Assembly: GCA_045130665.1 (NCBI GenBank)
Contig: JBGUQC010000003.1
Location: 186,001 to 250,000 of the forward strand
From: RGIG8124 sp045130665
GTDB taxonomy: Bacteria; Bacillota; Clostridia; Christensenellales; CAG-917
DNA: 64,000 bases
Direction: 5' to 3'
The position numbers and the translations under genes were made by a program. Shown here one piece after another: positions 25,432 through 34,434 of this stretch (the first letter of the stretch is position 1; every line of letters starts with the position of its first letter). The notes beneath the pieces were generated by a model. It saw nothing but the letters and a program-made list of their open reading frames with translations. It was not told the DNA's origin and did not search any database.

Positions 25432-27444
25432 GTGGAAAACAACGTTACCAATACAAATAGCGAGATAGTTCAAAACGAAGTACTAGAAGAAAAAGAGAAA
25501 AGTACTCCAGTAATTGAATTAAAAGGAATTACTAAACGTTTTGGCGAAGTTCTTGCAAATAGCAATATTAATCTCACTTTAAATCAGGGTGAGATTCTTG
25601 CCATTTTAGGAGAGAACGGAAGTGGTAAGACAACATTAATGAATATGATTTCTGGTATTTATTATCCAGATGAAGGTCAAATTTTCATTAATGGAAAAGA
25701 AGTTCAAATTAGATCTCCTCAAGATGCATTCAATAATCATATTGGTATGATTCACCAGCATTTTAAGTTGGTAGATGTATTTACAGCAGCAGATAATATT
25801 ATCCTTGGTGATAAATTAGTCAAAGTTGACAATAGAAAGATTCTTAACAACTATTTCACTACATTCAAAGGAGATATGCTCACAGTTAAAGAAACAAGAG
25901 ATGCTGCTTTAAAGAGTGACAATCCTGAGGCAAAATCAAGAATATATGCTAGATATCTTTTACAAAGACAAAGAGCATATGCAAAGATGGCTTGGAAGAC
26001 AGCCATTATGCCAATATTAAGATTCTGGGAAAGAAATAAGTTTAACTATTTGGCACGTGGCCGTGTCAAGGCTATTCAACACTATACAGATAAATACGGT
26101 TTTGATATTGATTTAAGTAAGAAAATATACGATATGTCTGTTTCAGAGAAACAAACAGTCGAGATTATAAAGGTTTTATATAGAGGAGCAAGTATCCTTA
26201 TATTAGATGAACCAACAGCAGTTTTAACCCCACAAGAAATAAAGAAACTCTTTGATGTACTCCGTAAGATGAGAGAAGATGGTAAAGCTATCATCATTAT
26301 TACTCATAAACTTAACGAGGTTATGGAGATTTCAGATAGAGTTGCAGTTCTTAGAAAGGGTGAATATATAGGAACTGTTGAAACAAAGAATACAAATGAA
26401 AAAGAACTTACTGACATGATGGTTGGTAAGAAAGTTGATCTTAATATTGAAAGAAAAGATCCAGTTAACCCAAGACCAAGATTAGTAATTGAGAATTTAA
26501 CTATTTTGAATAAAGAAGGAAGAAAGGCAATAGATGATGCTACGTTCACAATTAATGGTGGTGAAATCTTAGGTATTGCTGGAATTGCTGGTAATGGTCA
26601 AAAAGAATTATTAGAAGGTATTGCTGGTTTACAACATGTAGAAAGTGGCAAGATTACTTTCTACAATCCAAAAGAGGGTAAACCAGTTACTTTCTTCCAC
26701 AATGATATTAAATCTATTAGAGAAAAAGCAGCAAAGGGAATGTTCCATTATCCAGATGGAAGTCCAGTTGTTTTAAAAGGTAAATCTAGTAGCGACATTA
26801 AAAAATTAGTGGATGATGGACAAATCCTTTTCTACGAAGATGAAATTATTGATTTAAGAGATAAGAAGCCAAGAGAAATTCAAGAATTAGGTATTAAGCT
26901 CTCATTTGTCCCAGAAGATAGATTAAATATGGGATTAGTAGGAAACATGAGTATCGTAGATAACATGATGCTAAGAAGTTATAGAAAGGGTAATTCAGTA
27001 TTTCTTAATAGAAAGAAACCTAAGAAGTTGGCTGATGACATTATTGATGAATTAGAAGTTGTTACACCAAGTGATCAAACACCAGTTAGAAGATTATCTG
27101 GTGGTAATGTTCAAAAGGTTCTTGTTGGTAGAGAAATTTCCTCATCACCAAAAGTTTTAATGGCAGCTTATCCTGTAAGAGGATTAGATATTAACTCTTC
27201 TTATTTAATTTATAATTTATTAAATGAGCAAAAAGAAAAGAACGTTGCAGTTGTATACGTAGGTGAAGACTTAGACGTTTTACTTCAATTATGTGATAGA
27301 ATCCTTGTTTTGTGTGGTGGTAAGATTTCAGGTATTTTAGATGGCAAGACAGCACAAAAGGATGAGGTTGGTTTACTTATGACAAAATCACATCATGAAA
27401 ATACAGAAATGGAGGTAAAGGAAGATGGCAGCAGCGAAGCATAA
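25432..27444 (+). CDS. Nucleoside ABC transporter ATPase with two nucleotide-binding domains and large inserts
   Basis: NupO/RbsA-type double ATPase. The first domain has Walker A GENGSGKTT (60-68) and Walker B ILILDEPTAVL; the second has the degenerate GIAGNGQKE loop and LSGGNVQK signature usual in this family. At 670 residues it is about 160 longer than relatives (about 510). About 80-90 residues are inserted before the first signature (about 125-215) and about 50-60 in the second domain (about 415-470). The first signature reads SVSEKQ rather than SVGxxQ. GTG start with an AGGAGGT ribosome site. Confidence 0.92.
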   Translation: MENNVTNTNSEIVQNEVLEEKEKSTPVIELKGITKRFGEVLANSNINLTLNQGEILAILGENGSGKTTLMNMISGIYYPDEGQIFINGKEVQIRSPQDAFNNHIGMIHQHFKLVDVFTAADNIILGDKLVKVDNRKILNNYFTTFKGDMLTVKETRDAALKSDNPEAKSRIYARYLLQRQRAYAKMAWKTAIMPILRFWERNKFNYLARGRVKAIQHYTDKYGFDIDLSKKIYDMSVSEKQTVEIIKVLYRGASILILDEPTAVLTPQEIKKLFDVLRKMREDGKAIIIITHKLNEVMEISDRVAVLRKGEYIGTVETKNTNEKELTDMMVGKKVDLNIERKDPVNPRPRLVIENLTILNKEGRKAIDDATFTINGGEILGIAGIAGNGQKELLEGIAGLQHVESGKITFYNPKEGKPVTFFHNDIKSIREKAAKGMFHYPDGSPVVLKGKSSSDIKKLVDDGQILFYEDEIIDLRDKKPREIQELGIKLSFVPEDRLNMGLVGNMSIVDNMMLRSYRKGNSVFLNRKKPKKLADDIIDELEVVTPSDQTPVRRLSGGNVQKVLVGREISSSPKVLMAAYPVRGLDINSSYLIYNLLNEQKEKNVAVVYVGEDLDVLLQLCDRILVLCGGKISGILDGKTAQKDEVGLLMTKSHHENTEMEVKEDGSSEA

Positions 27445-28738
27445 AATAGAACCTCTATTTCATATAACTAAAAGGACAGATATAAAATCATGGCAAGCAT
27501 GGTTAGTTAGGGGTATTGCAATCGTTATTGCATTCATTATTGCTGCAGTTGTATCTACAATTTTAACAAAGGGTGAGTTTGGTGGTTTCTTTAAAGAATT
27601 CTTTGTTGGAACTTTTGGTACACAAATAAAAGCATTAAAGGTATTACAAAACTGGGCCATGTTGCTTGTTATTGGTTTAGCACTTGTTCCTGCATTTAAG
27701 ATGAAGTTCTGGAACATTGGTGCAGAAGGCCAAACATTAATGGGTGCTTTAGGTAGTGTTATAATTATTAAAGAATTTGGTAAAGGATTGCCAGAGCCAG
27801 TATTAATTATATTAATGTTATTAACAAGTATTGTTTTTGGTGCTATTTGGGGTGTAATTCCTGCAATATTTAAAGCAATTTGGAACACAAACGAAACATT
27901 ATTCACCTTAATGATGAACTATGTTGCAATTCAACTAGTATTATTTGCTATAAACATTTGGGCACCAAATGGTTCAGGAACAATTGGTATTTTGAAATAT
28001 GGTAGTTTTTCTAAGGCATTTGGTGTTAACTATGTTATTAATATTGTTTTAGTAACTATAGTAACAGCAATACTATTTATATATGTTAAATATAGTAAGC
28101 ATGGCTACGAGATTTCAGTTGTTGGTGAAAGTATTAATACTGCTAAATATATTGGTGTCAATGTAAAAAAAGTCATTATCAGAACAATGATTTTATCGGG
28201 TGCACTTTGTGGTTTGGCTGGATGGTTCCTTGTAGGCGGAAGCCCAACACCAACAATTAATTCAACTCTTGTTGCTGGTAGAGGATTTACAGCTATTCTT
28301 GTAGCATGGCTTGGACAACTTAATCCATTTATTATGATGGGCACAGCATTCCTTGTTGTATTTATGCAGACTGGTGCTGCACAAGTTGCAACAGCTTATA
28401 ACATAGGAAGTAGTTCAGCATATGGTAATGTTATTGTAGGTGTATTCTTCTTAATTGTTATAGCTGCTGAATTTTTGGTTGGGTATAATGTTGTTTTCAA
28501 GCACTTCAAAAAGAAAGAAAAGGTTGCAGAGAAGGATTCTCTTGGTGGCTTAATGAAAGGTGTTGTAGAAGAACATGATGCAGCAGAAGAGGCTATCATC
28601 ACAGAAGAAGAATTCGAACAAGAAGTTGGCAAACTCCATTCAGAAGAAGTTGAAGCACAAATTGCTGAAATAAAACAAAAAGAAGAGGAGGCAGATGACT
28701 CGTTCATCTTGCCAAAAGAAGAAAAGGAGGACAAATAA
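27425..28738 (+). CDS. Nucleoside ABC transporter permease 1 (NupP-like)
   Basis: Integral membrane permease of the branched-chain/ribose/BMP group, 437 residues with about 8-10 helices. FWNIGAEGQTLMGALG and GAAQVATAYNIGSS are typical of the first permease of nucleoside systems. The last 80 residues are a charged, Glu/Lys-rich cytoplasmic tail beyond the usual end. The start lies inside the ATPase gene (20-base overlap) with GGAGG upstream, so translation is coupled. Confidence 0.92.
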   Translation: MAAAKHKIEPLFHITKRTDIKSWQAWLVRGIAIVIAFIIAAVVSTILTKGEFGGFFKEFFVGTFGTQIKALKVLQNWAMLLVIGLALVPAFKMKFWNIGAEGQTLMGALGSVIIIKEFGKGLPEPVLIILMLLTSIVFGAIWGVIPAIFKAIWNTNETLFTLMMNYVAIQLVLFAINIWAPNGSGTIGILKYGSFSKAFGVNYVINIVLVTIVTAILFIYVKYSKHGYEISVVGESINTAKYIGVNVKKVIIRTMILSGALCGLAGWFLVGGSPTPTINSTLVAGRGFTAILVAWLGQLNPFIMMGTAFLVVFMQTGAAQVATAYNIGSSSAYGNVIVGVFFLIVIAAEFLVGYNVVFKHFKKKEKVAEKDSLGGLMKGVVEEHDAAEEAIITEEEFEQEVGKLHSEEVEAQIAEIKQKEEEADDSFILPKEEKEDK

Positions 28739-28740
28739 TT

Positions 28741-29700
28741 ATGTTTTTAACATTCTTACATAGTGCAATTAGATTTAGCACAGTTTTCCTTTTTGGATCA
28801 ACTGGTGAAACAATTACAGAAAGAGCTGGACATCTTAACTTAGGTATTCCAGGTATTATGTGTTTAGGCGCAGTTGGAGCATGTGTTGGTGAAGAGGCTT
28901 ATATTAAGGGATTATCCGATATGTCTCAAGCTAGTGGTTTTGCAGCAGTTATCATTGGTATTTTATTTGCAATGATTTTTGCTGGCATTGGTGGTTTGAT
29001 ATATGCATTCTTAACAATTACTTTAAGAAGTAACCAAAACGTATCTGGTTTAGCTATTACAACATTTGGTGTTGGTGTAACCAACTTCATTATTCCACAG
29101 GTTGAGAGAACTGGATTCACAACTATTGCAGGGCCAGCATTTAATGCTTTTGCACCAGGTGCAGATAAACTTGGTTGGTTTAGTGACATATTCTTAACAT
29201 ATGGTTGCTTAGTATATATTGCCATTGTTCTTGCAATATTAGTTTCTGGATTTATAAAGAGATCAAGAACTGGATTGAGTTTAAGAGCAGTTGGTGAGAA
29301 TCCAGGAGCCGCAGATGCAGCAGGTATCAATGTTATTAAATACAAATATGTGGCATGTATATTAGGTGCTGCTATAGCAGGTTTAGGAGGCTTATTCTTC
29401 ATATTTGACTATCTTGGTGGAAACTGGGAATACTCAATTGAAAGTTTAGGTTGGTTATCTATTGCATTAGTTATATTCTCAGTATGGAGACCAAACATTG
29501 GTATCTTTGGATCCATTGTATTTGGTGCATTCTTTATTTTGCCAGCATATGTAGATGTTCCATTCGAATACAGAGAATTAATGAAGATGATTCCATACGT
29601 GGTAACAATTATTGTTCTTGTTGCAACAAGTTTGTTAAAGAAGAAAGAATTACAACCGCCAGCATCTTTAGGACTCCCATACTTCAGGGAAGAAAGATAA
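28741..29700 (+). CDS. Nucleoside ABC transporter permease 2 (NupQ-like)
   Basis: Second permease, 319 residues with about 8 helices. TGETITERAGHLNLGIPGIMCLGAVGA and RAVGENPGAADAAGINVIKYKY are family landmarks. It begins two bases after the first permease ends, with an AGGAGGAC ribosome site at that gene's end. It completes a four-gene transporter (binding protein, double ATPase, two permeases) downstream of xpt. Confidence 0.93.
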   Translation: MFLTFLHSAIRFSTVFLFGSTGETITERAGHLNLGIPGIMCLGAVGACVGEEAYIKGLSDMSQASGFAAVIIGILFAMIFAGIGGLIYAFLTITLRSNQNVSGLAITTFGVGVTNFIIPQVERTGFTTIAGPAFNAFAPGADKLGWFSDIFLTYGCLVYIAIVLAILVSGFIKRSRTGLSLRAVGENPGAADAAGINVIKYKYVACILGAAIAGLGGLFFIFDYLGGNWEYSIESLGWLSIALVIFSVWRPNIGIFGSIVFGAFFILPAYVDVPFEYRELMKMIPYVVTIIVLVATSLLKKKELQPPASLGLPYFREER

Positions 29701-29709
29701 CAATTATTA

Positions 29710-29741
29710 CGAGGTCTAAATCAGGCCTCGTTTTTTTTATT
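29710..29741 (+). terminator. Terminator of the nucleoside transporter operon
   Basis: CGAGG/CCTCG stem with an 11-base loop, followed by eight T. Confidence 0.85.
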
Positions 29742-30036
29742 TTCTTTAATACTTTTTTAATAATCTATTTATATAATGAAACCATAAAGCAAGACTTTTT
29801 TCATAATTATCTCTCTCAAAAAAAGACAAACAACCACTAGAAGAACTAGTGGTTTTTGTTTATCTAAAAAAAATTTTACTCTTTAATGTTATTTTAATGT
29901 TTCTATTTTATTATAGAATCAAGAAAAGCAAATAAAGAACAAATGCTTTTCAAAAATCCCTCAAATAATCCTCTCTCAAAAGAAGGAAAGCGCTCATAAA
30001 AATGGGCGCTTTTCTTCATATAAGTAATAAAAATAC
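29742..30036 (+). other. Gene-free region with two orphan terminator modules (possible small RNAs)
   Basis: No plausible coding frame. There are two intrinsic terminators: AACCACTAG/CTAGTGGTT at 29832-29857, and AAAGCGC/GCGCTTT at 29985-30016. Each is preceded by the same ten bases, CTCTCTCAAA, at 29811 and 29971, exactly 160 bases apart. Before the second is another inverted repeat (GAAAAGC/GCTTTTC, about 29920-29952). Terminators with no gene in front suggest one or two short transcripts. Confidence 0.45.
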
Positions 30037-30065
30037 TTGAATTATGCTCTAATATATTGTATTAT
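30037..30065 (+). promoter_or_regulatory. Promoter of tRNA-Val
   Basis: TTGAAT, 17-base spacer, TATTAT (an overlapping TATAAT lies 3 bases further). The transcript should start about 6 bases before the tRNA. Confidence 0.55.
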
Positions 30066-30077
30066 AATTTCGCTCTT

Positions 30078-30154
30078 GCGAGATTAGCTCAGTTGGTTAG
30101 AGCGCTACGTTGACATCGTAGAGGTCATAAGTTCAAGTCTTATATCCCGCACCA
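30078..30154 (+). tRNA. tRNA-Val (anticodon GAC), CCA encoded
   Basis: A full cloverleaf can be folded: D arm GCTC...GAGC with AGTTGGTTA loop, anticodon stem CTACG/CGTAG around TTGACAT (anticodon GAC), T arm ATAAG/CTTAT around TTCAAGT, then discriminator A and CCA. The acceptor stem GCGAGAT/ATCCCGC has one A-C mismatch at pair 4. Confidence 0.93.
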
Positions 30155-30164
30155 TCTAATAAAA

Positions 30165-30200
30165 TTTCCACTATCCATTGAATAGTGGATTTTTTATTTG
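30165..30200 (+). terminator. Terminator of tRNA-Val
   Basis: TCCACTAT/ATAGTGGA stem with a 7-base loop, followed by TTTTTTAT. Confidence 0.85.
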
Positions 30201-30219
30201 TATCATTATATTAAGTTAT

Positions 30220-30993
30220 ATGAAAACCAAAGTTGTATCTATATTAATTATTATATGTTTTGTTGCAGTTTTATTAACTGCCCTATTATTTCAGTTGTAT
30301 TATGCTCCAGAGAATTCCATATTAATTGCCCATCGTGGATACAATTATGATGTTCCAGGGAATACCGCTATGGCTTTTGAAAAGGCTGGAGAACTTGGAT
30401 ATACAATGGTTGAGAATGATATTAGATATACCAAAGATAATGTATTAGTTGTAACACATGATCCAGATATTATTTTCAAGGATGGAACAAAGAAGAATGT
30501 ATATGATTATACATATGAAGAATTGCTTGAAAAGCCATTAAAAAATACCAAGACAAAAGATGATGTTTATCTATTATCTTTTATAAATTTTCTAAAGATT
30601 TGTAAATCATATAATATGTTCTGTTTTATAGAGATAAAAGGCGATATGCCAGATGAAGTATTAAATATTTTATTTAATAATATTGATGAATACTATGATA
30701 AAGATCAATGTGAAATACAAACATTTAATCTTGGTTTATTAATAAGAGCACAACAAATGCATCCAGAATATAAATATATGTTAACTCTTGCAGATGAAGG
30801 TGATTGGCATGTATGTTTTGAATATGGTTTTGATATTAATATTAGATTATTTGAGATTACACAGGAATTAGTATTTGAGTTTCATTCTAGAGAATTAAAA
30901 GTAGCAGTTTGGACGGTTGATTCTATAGCTGGTGTAAAGAGATTTAATAGAATGAAAGTAGATTACATTCTTACTAATGTGGTTAAGCCATAA
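30220..30993 (+). CDS. Glycerophosphodiester phosphodiesterase with N-terminal membrane anchor
   Basis: A 257-residue GDPD-fold enzyme expected to split glycerophosphodiesters from lipid turnover or teichoic acid. One membrane helix (about residues 3-25) is followed by the catalytic start IAHRGYNYDVPGNTAMAF; the family's PENT reads PGNT here. VENDIRYTKDNVLVVTHDP supplies the Glu-Asp and His, and CFIEIKG and VAVWTVDS follow. I use the Met at 30220 because the open frame upstream lies in the tRNA terminator. No clear ribosome site is visible. The active domain is probably outside the cell. Confidence 0.82.
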   Translation: MKTKVVSILIIICFVAVLLTALLFQLYYAPENSILIAHRGYNYDVPGNTAMAFEKAGELGYTMVENDIRYTKDNVLVVTHDPDIIFKDGTKKNVYDYTYEELLEKPLKNTKTKDDVYLLSFINFLKICKSYNMFCFIEIKGDMPDEVLNILFNNIDEYYDKDQCEIQTFNLGLLIRAQQMHPEYKYMLTLADEGDWHVCFEYGFDINIRLFEITQELVFEFHSRELKVAVWTVDSIAGVKRFNRMKVDYILTNVVKP

Positions 30994-31112
30994 TTGTTTG
31001 TTTTATTTTTAATTTTATTTTTAGAATCCATGCTTTATGTTGTTCTTTTTTATTCAAGAAAAACATGATATAATTATTATTAGATTGTTAAACTTTTAGA
31101 AAGGGTTATTAT

Positions 31113-32891
31113 ATGAAAAAGGGAATAATACTTTTAGTTTTAATATTAGTTCTTAGCGCATTAATGCTTACTGGTTGTTTAAGTACAGATAAATCCCAGT
31201 CATATATTAATACGGGAGATGAGTTTGCGTATTCATGTTCTTATGATTCAATAAGGAATATAACCACCATTAAAATTGAAACAGCAGTTAAAAATGACAC
31301 TATCTATTCAATAGATAGTGTAATTTTGGGTGTTGACTTATATTTAAATAATGTCCTTATAAAGAAAGATTTTAAAGTAACTTATAATAATGAAGTAAAA
31401 CATGGTGCAATAAAAAACATAGGTTTTAAATTTGATATTGATGGTGAGATAAATAAGGTTCAATATAATAGTTGGAAGGCTACTTATAAATCTCTATGGA
31501 AATCATATTATGTATGGTTTGTTGCAACTCTTGTTGTAATGTCAGTTATATTGCTTATATTTATAATTATCACTATAGCTTCTGATTTGGACTTTTATGA
31601 TGTGGGTGATTTTTTTGAAGATCATTTATGGTTATTACCAACCGCATTAATTGTTTTTATTCCTTATATTGTAGATGGTTTTATATCAAGTAGTTGGAGT
31701 TGGATTCCACCTTTAATTATTTCTGGTGGATTGTTAGGATTGGTTCTTCTTTGTGTAATTGCTTTGGGAATAAAAGAAGCAATCGTTTTTGGTTTATTTT
31801 GTAGAGATGAAAAATACAATAGCAGTGAACCAACCATTAAGGATGAAGATGGAAACTCTTATACAATAGATGATTCTCTAAATGATAAAGAAATGTTAAA
31901 GGCATTTAGTAAAGAAAATTTAATCGAATGGTGTAGAATCAATCAAATAACGGGATATTCTAAGTTAAATAAAGATGATTTAATATCATTAATAATGGAT
32001 TATGGTGATACAAAAACAGAATATACTAATACCGAAAAAAAACCAAAAACTAAACCAAAAACAGAGATTGTTAAAAAAACCGGCATTACGTTTGATGATA
32101 TTGCTGGCTTAGAAGATGCAAAAAAAGCATTTAGAGAAAAAGTAATAATGCCGATACAACATAAAGAATTATATGAAAAATTTGGCAAAAAGGTTGGAGG
32201 AGGTATTTTATTATACGGACTGCCTGGCACAGGAAAAACCATGTTTGCGGAGGCCGCCTCTAACGAACTGGATGCGCTGTTTATTCCTATTAAATGTTCC
32301 GACATTAAATCTAAATGGTATGGAGAGTCAGAACAAAAAGTTAAAGATATTTTTAATAAAGCTAGAAAAGCAAAGAATGCAATAATATTCTTTGATGAAT
32401 TTGAAGCAATTGGTGCTAAAAGAACTGATACTAGTGATAACGGAAATAATGATTTGGTACCTCAAATTTTAGCTGAAATGCAAGGTATTGGCACAAATAA
32501 TTCAAATTCTATGATTTTGGTTATCGCTGCAACAAATAAACCTTGGTCTATTGATAGTGCTTTCTTAAGACCAGGAAGATTTGATGAAAAAATTTATATA
32601 CCATTACCGGATTATGAGGCAAGAAAAAAGATGTTTGAAATCCAATTATCAAAACTTCCGCATGAGGATGATTTGGATTATGATTTATTAGCCAAATTGA
32701 CAGAAGGTTGTAATGGGGCAGATATAAAAGAAGTATGCGAAAAATTAAAAATGAGTGCAATAAATGATTCTATTAAAACTGGAATTGAACAAACGATAGG
32801 TATGGATGATGTAGAAAAGATTAAAGACACCATTAAATCGAGTGTACAAAAGGATGAAATATATAGAATCGAGGAGTTTTCCAACTCTTAA
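31113..32891 (+). CDS. Lipoprotein-signal, membrane-spanning AAA+ ATPase (no protease domain)
   Basis: A 592-residue protein with an unusual layout. Residues 1-22 form a lipoprotein signal with lipobox LTGC, followed by a domain of about 100 residues outside the membrane. Three hydrophobic stretches (about 131-158, 172-190, 196-228) come next, then a SAP/Rho-N-like helix-turn-helix (about 257-297; LIEWCRINQITGYSKLNKDDLISLIMDYG) and a CDC48/FtsH-type AAA+ domain. Walker A is GLPGTGKT (369-376), Walker B IIFFDEFEAIG, and the arginine-finger region FLRPGRFDE. No HEXXH follows, so it is not FtsH. It may unfold or extract membrane proteins. A MATE transporter follows 10 bases later. Confidence 0.85.
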   Translation: MKKGIILLVLILVLSALMLTGCLSTDKSQSYINTGDEFAYSCSYDSIRNITTIKIETAVKNDTIYSIDSVILGVDLYLNNVLIKKDFKVTYNNEVKHGAIKNIGFKFDIDGEINKVQYNSWKATYKSLWKSYYVWFVATLVVMSVILLIFIIITIASDLDFYDVGDFFEDHLWLLPTALIVFIPYIVDGFISSSWSWIPPLIISGGLLGLVLLCVIALGIKEAIVFGLFCRDEKYNSSEPTIKDEDGNSYTIDDSLNDKEMLKAFSKENLIEWCRINQITGYSKLNKDDLISLIMDYGDTKTEYTNTEKKPKTKPKTEIVKKTGITFDDIAGLEDAKKAFREKVIMPIQHKELYEKFGKKVGGGILLYGLPGTGKTMFAEAASNELDALFIPIKCSDIKSKWYGESEQKVKDIFNKARKAKNAIIFFDEFEAIGAKRTDTSDNGNNDLVPQILAEMQGIGTNNSNSMILVIAATNKPWSIDSAFLRPGRFDEKIYIPLPDYEARKKMFEIQLSKLPHEDDLDYDLLAKLTEGCNGADIKEVCEKLKMSAINDSIKTGIEQTIGMDDVEKIKDTIKSSVQKDEIYRIEEFSNS

Positions 32892-32901
32892 TTTATATTA
32901 A

Positions 32902-34293
32902 ATGAAATCCATTTTAAAATCTTTTAAAACATTTAATTGGAGATTATGGCTTGTTTTGGCCATAACATTATTCATTCCTGCATTATATCAAACAGTAAGA
33001 TTATTCTTTTTAGGTGATATGCCAGGAGATTGGGGTGTTAATATTGCATCACAATTGGCTTGGGTAAATCTTCTTTATGAAATTATAGAAGAAGCATTTA
33101 TATTACCTTTGTTCTTCTTACTAGGCAAATCACTTGGATCAAAGGAAGAATTAGAAAACAAAACTAGAACCGGTTTATTAATTAGTGGTGGGGCATATTT
33201 AACACTTTCTATTCTAATCATTAGTCTTGCTAGACCATTATGTAATTGGATGGCATCAGATCCAACGACTCTTGAAGAAACTGTAACATATATTCGTTTA
33301 GAATCAGTTGCTTCAACTATTAGAATATTGTCTAAGTTCATTACTGTTTTATTGGTAACTATGAACAAGGACAAGTATATGTATATACTTTTAGGAATCC
33401 AAACGGGATTATCTATTTTGTTAGACACATTCCTAATTTCCAAACTTTCTATATCTGCTGATATGGGTGTTAATGGAATTGCAATTGCAAATATAATTGT
33501 TTCTGTTGTTTTGGTAATTGTTGCAATAATATTTTTATATAGAGAAGATATTCACATCTTTAGGAAGAAAAAACTTGTATTTAGATGGCTTAAAGAGTAT
33601 GGCAAAATTGGTCTATTTTCAGGTTTGGAATCATTTGTAAGAAATATAGCTTTTATGATAATGATTTCTAGACTTGTTAATGTTATCTCTGAGCAAGGAA
33701 CATATTGGGTTGCGAATAATTTCATTTGGACATGGCTATTGTTGCCCGCAACGGCCTTGTATGATGTTATAAAGAAGGAAACAGCAGAAACTGTAGATAA
33801 CATTAGATCTAAAACATTAGGGTATATAGTTGTATCAACGATATTTAGCATCTTGTGGTTTGCATCTATTCCATTATGGAAAATCTTTATCCACTACGTT
33901 TTAAATAGTGACGAGTATGAAACGATATACTATGTGGTATTAATTCAATCTGCTTTCTACATTATGTATATCTTTAACTGTATTTGTGATGGAACAATAT
34001 ATGGAAGAGGTAAAACCAGCTATATGCTTATTGAGAGCATTTTTACAAATGGAATCTACTATGTAATTATGTTCGTTTTATGGAAGACAGGTGTATTTAT
34101 TCCAACATTAACAAGCATTTCATTGATGTTTGGTGTTGGTATGGCTATAGATTTAATACCTACAATAGGTTGCTATATATATTTACTTAAAAAAGAGAAG
34201 ATATCAATTGATTGGAAATTGCAAGGATTTTCAAAAATAGAAATCGAACAAAGTCATAAAAATGATAAACAAAGTGAAAACACCTCAATTTGA
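32902..34293 (+). CDS. MATE family efflux transporter
   Basis: A 463-residue membrane protein with about 12 helices, of the cation-coupled multidrug and toxin extrusion type. The two-fold MatE pattern is visible, with FFLLGKSLGSKEELENKTRTG after helix 2 and MGVNGIAIANIIVS in the first half. The tail is polar and short. The start has no ribosome site and lies 10 bases after the AAA+ stop, so it probably depends on translation of that gene. The substrate is unknown. Confidence 0.85.
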   Translation: MKSILKSFKTFNWRLWLVLAITLFIPALYQTVRLFFLGDMPGDWGVNIASQLAWVNLLYEIIEEAFILPLFFLLGKSLGSKEELENKTRTGLLISGGAYLTLSILIISLARPLCNWMASDPTTLEETVTYIRLESVASTIRILSKFITVLLVTMNKDKYMYILLGIQTGLSILLDTFLISKLSISADMGVNGIAIANIIVSVVLVIVAIIFLYREDIHIFRKKKLVFRWLKEYGKIGLFSGLESFVRNIAFMIMISRLVNVISEQGTYWVANNFIWTWLLLPATALYDVIKKETAETVDNIRSKTLGYIVVSTIFSILWFASIPLWKIFIHYVLNSDEYETIYYVVLIQSAFYIMYIFNCICDGTIYGRGKTSYMLIESIFTNGIYYVIMFVLWKTGVFIPTLTSISLMFGVGMAIDLIPTIGCYIYLLKKEKISIDWKLQGFSKIEIEQSHKNDKQSENTSI

Positions 34294-34298
34294 AAAAA

Positions 34299-34434
34299 TC
34301 AGTGAAATAGTAGTATAATACTATTAATTACCTATAATTCAACAAAAAATAGAGTGGATTCAACAAATAATTGATTTTATTTGGGCTTGATGTGTGAGAT
34401 ACTAGAAATATAAATCCGAAGTTGGAGAGAGATT
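34299..34434 (+). promoter_or_regulatory. Upstream region of the HTH regulator with two kinds of repeat
   Basis: AATAGTA, 6 bases, TACTATT (34306-34325) covers a TATAAT box. ATTCAACAAA occurs twice, at 34337-34346 and 34358-34367, exactly 21 bases apart. A second possible promoter (TTGATG-N16-TATAAA) follows before the GGAGAGAG ribosome site. Both repeat types look like regulator binding sites, possibly for the gene's own product. Confidence 0.45.

Noticed and set aside
29451..29840. 129-codon open frame overlapping the second nucleoside permease
   Set aside because: It runs out of frame through the end of a well-recognised permease gene and its terminator, so it is a shadow.
31113..32891. 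FtsH protease
   Set aside because: The AAA+ part is FtsH/CDC48-like, but no zinc protease domain or HEXXH motif follows.
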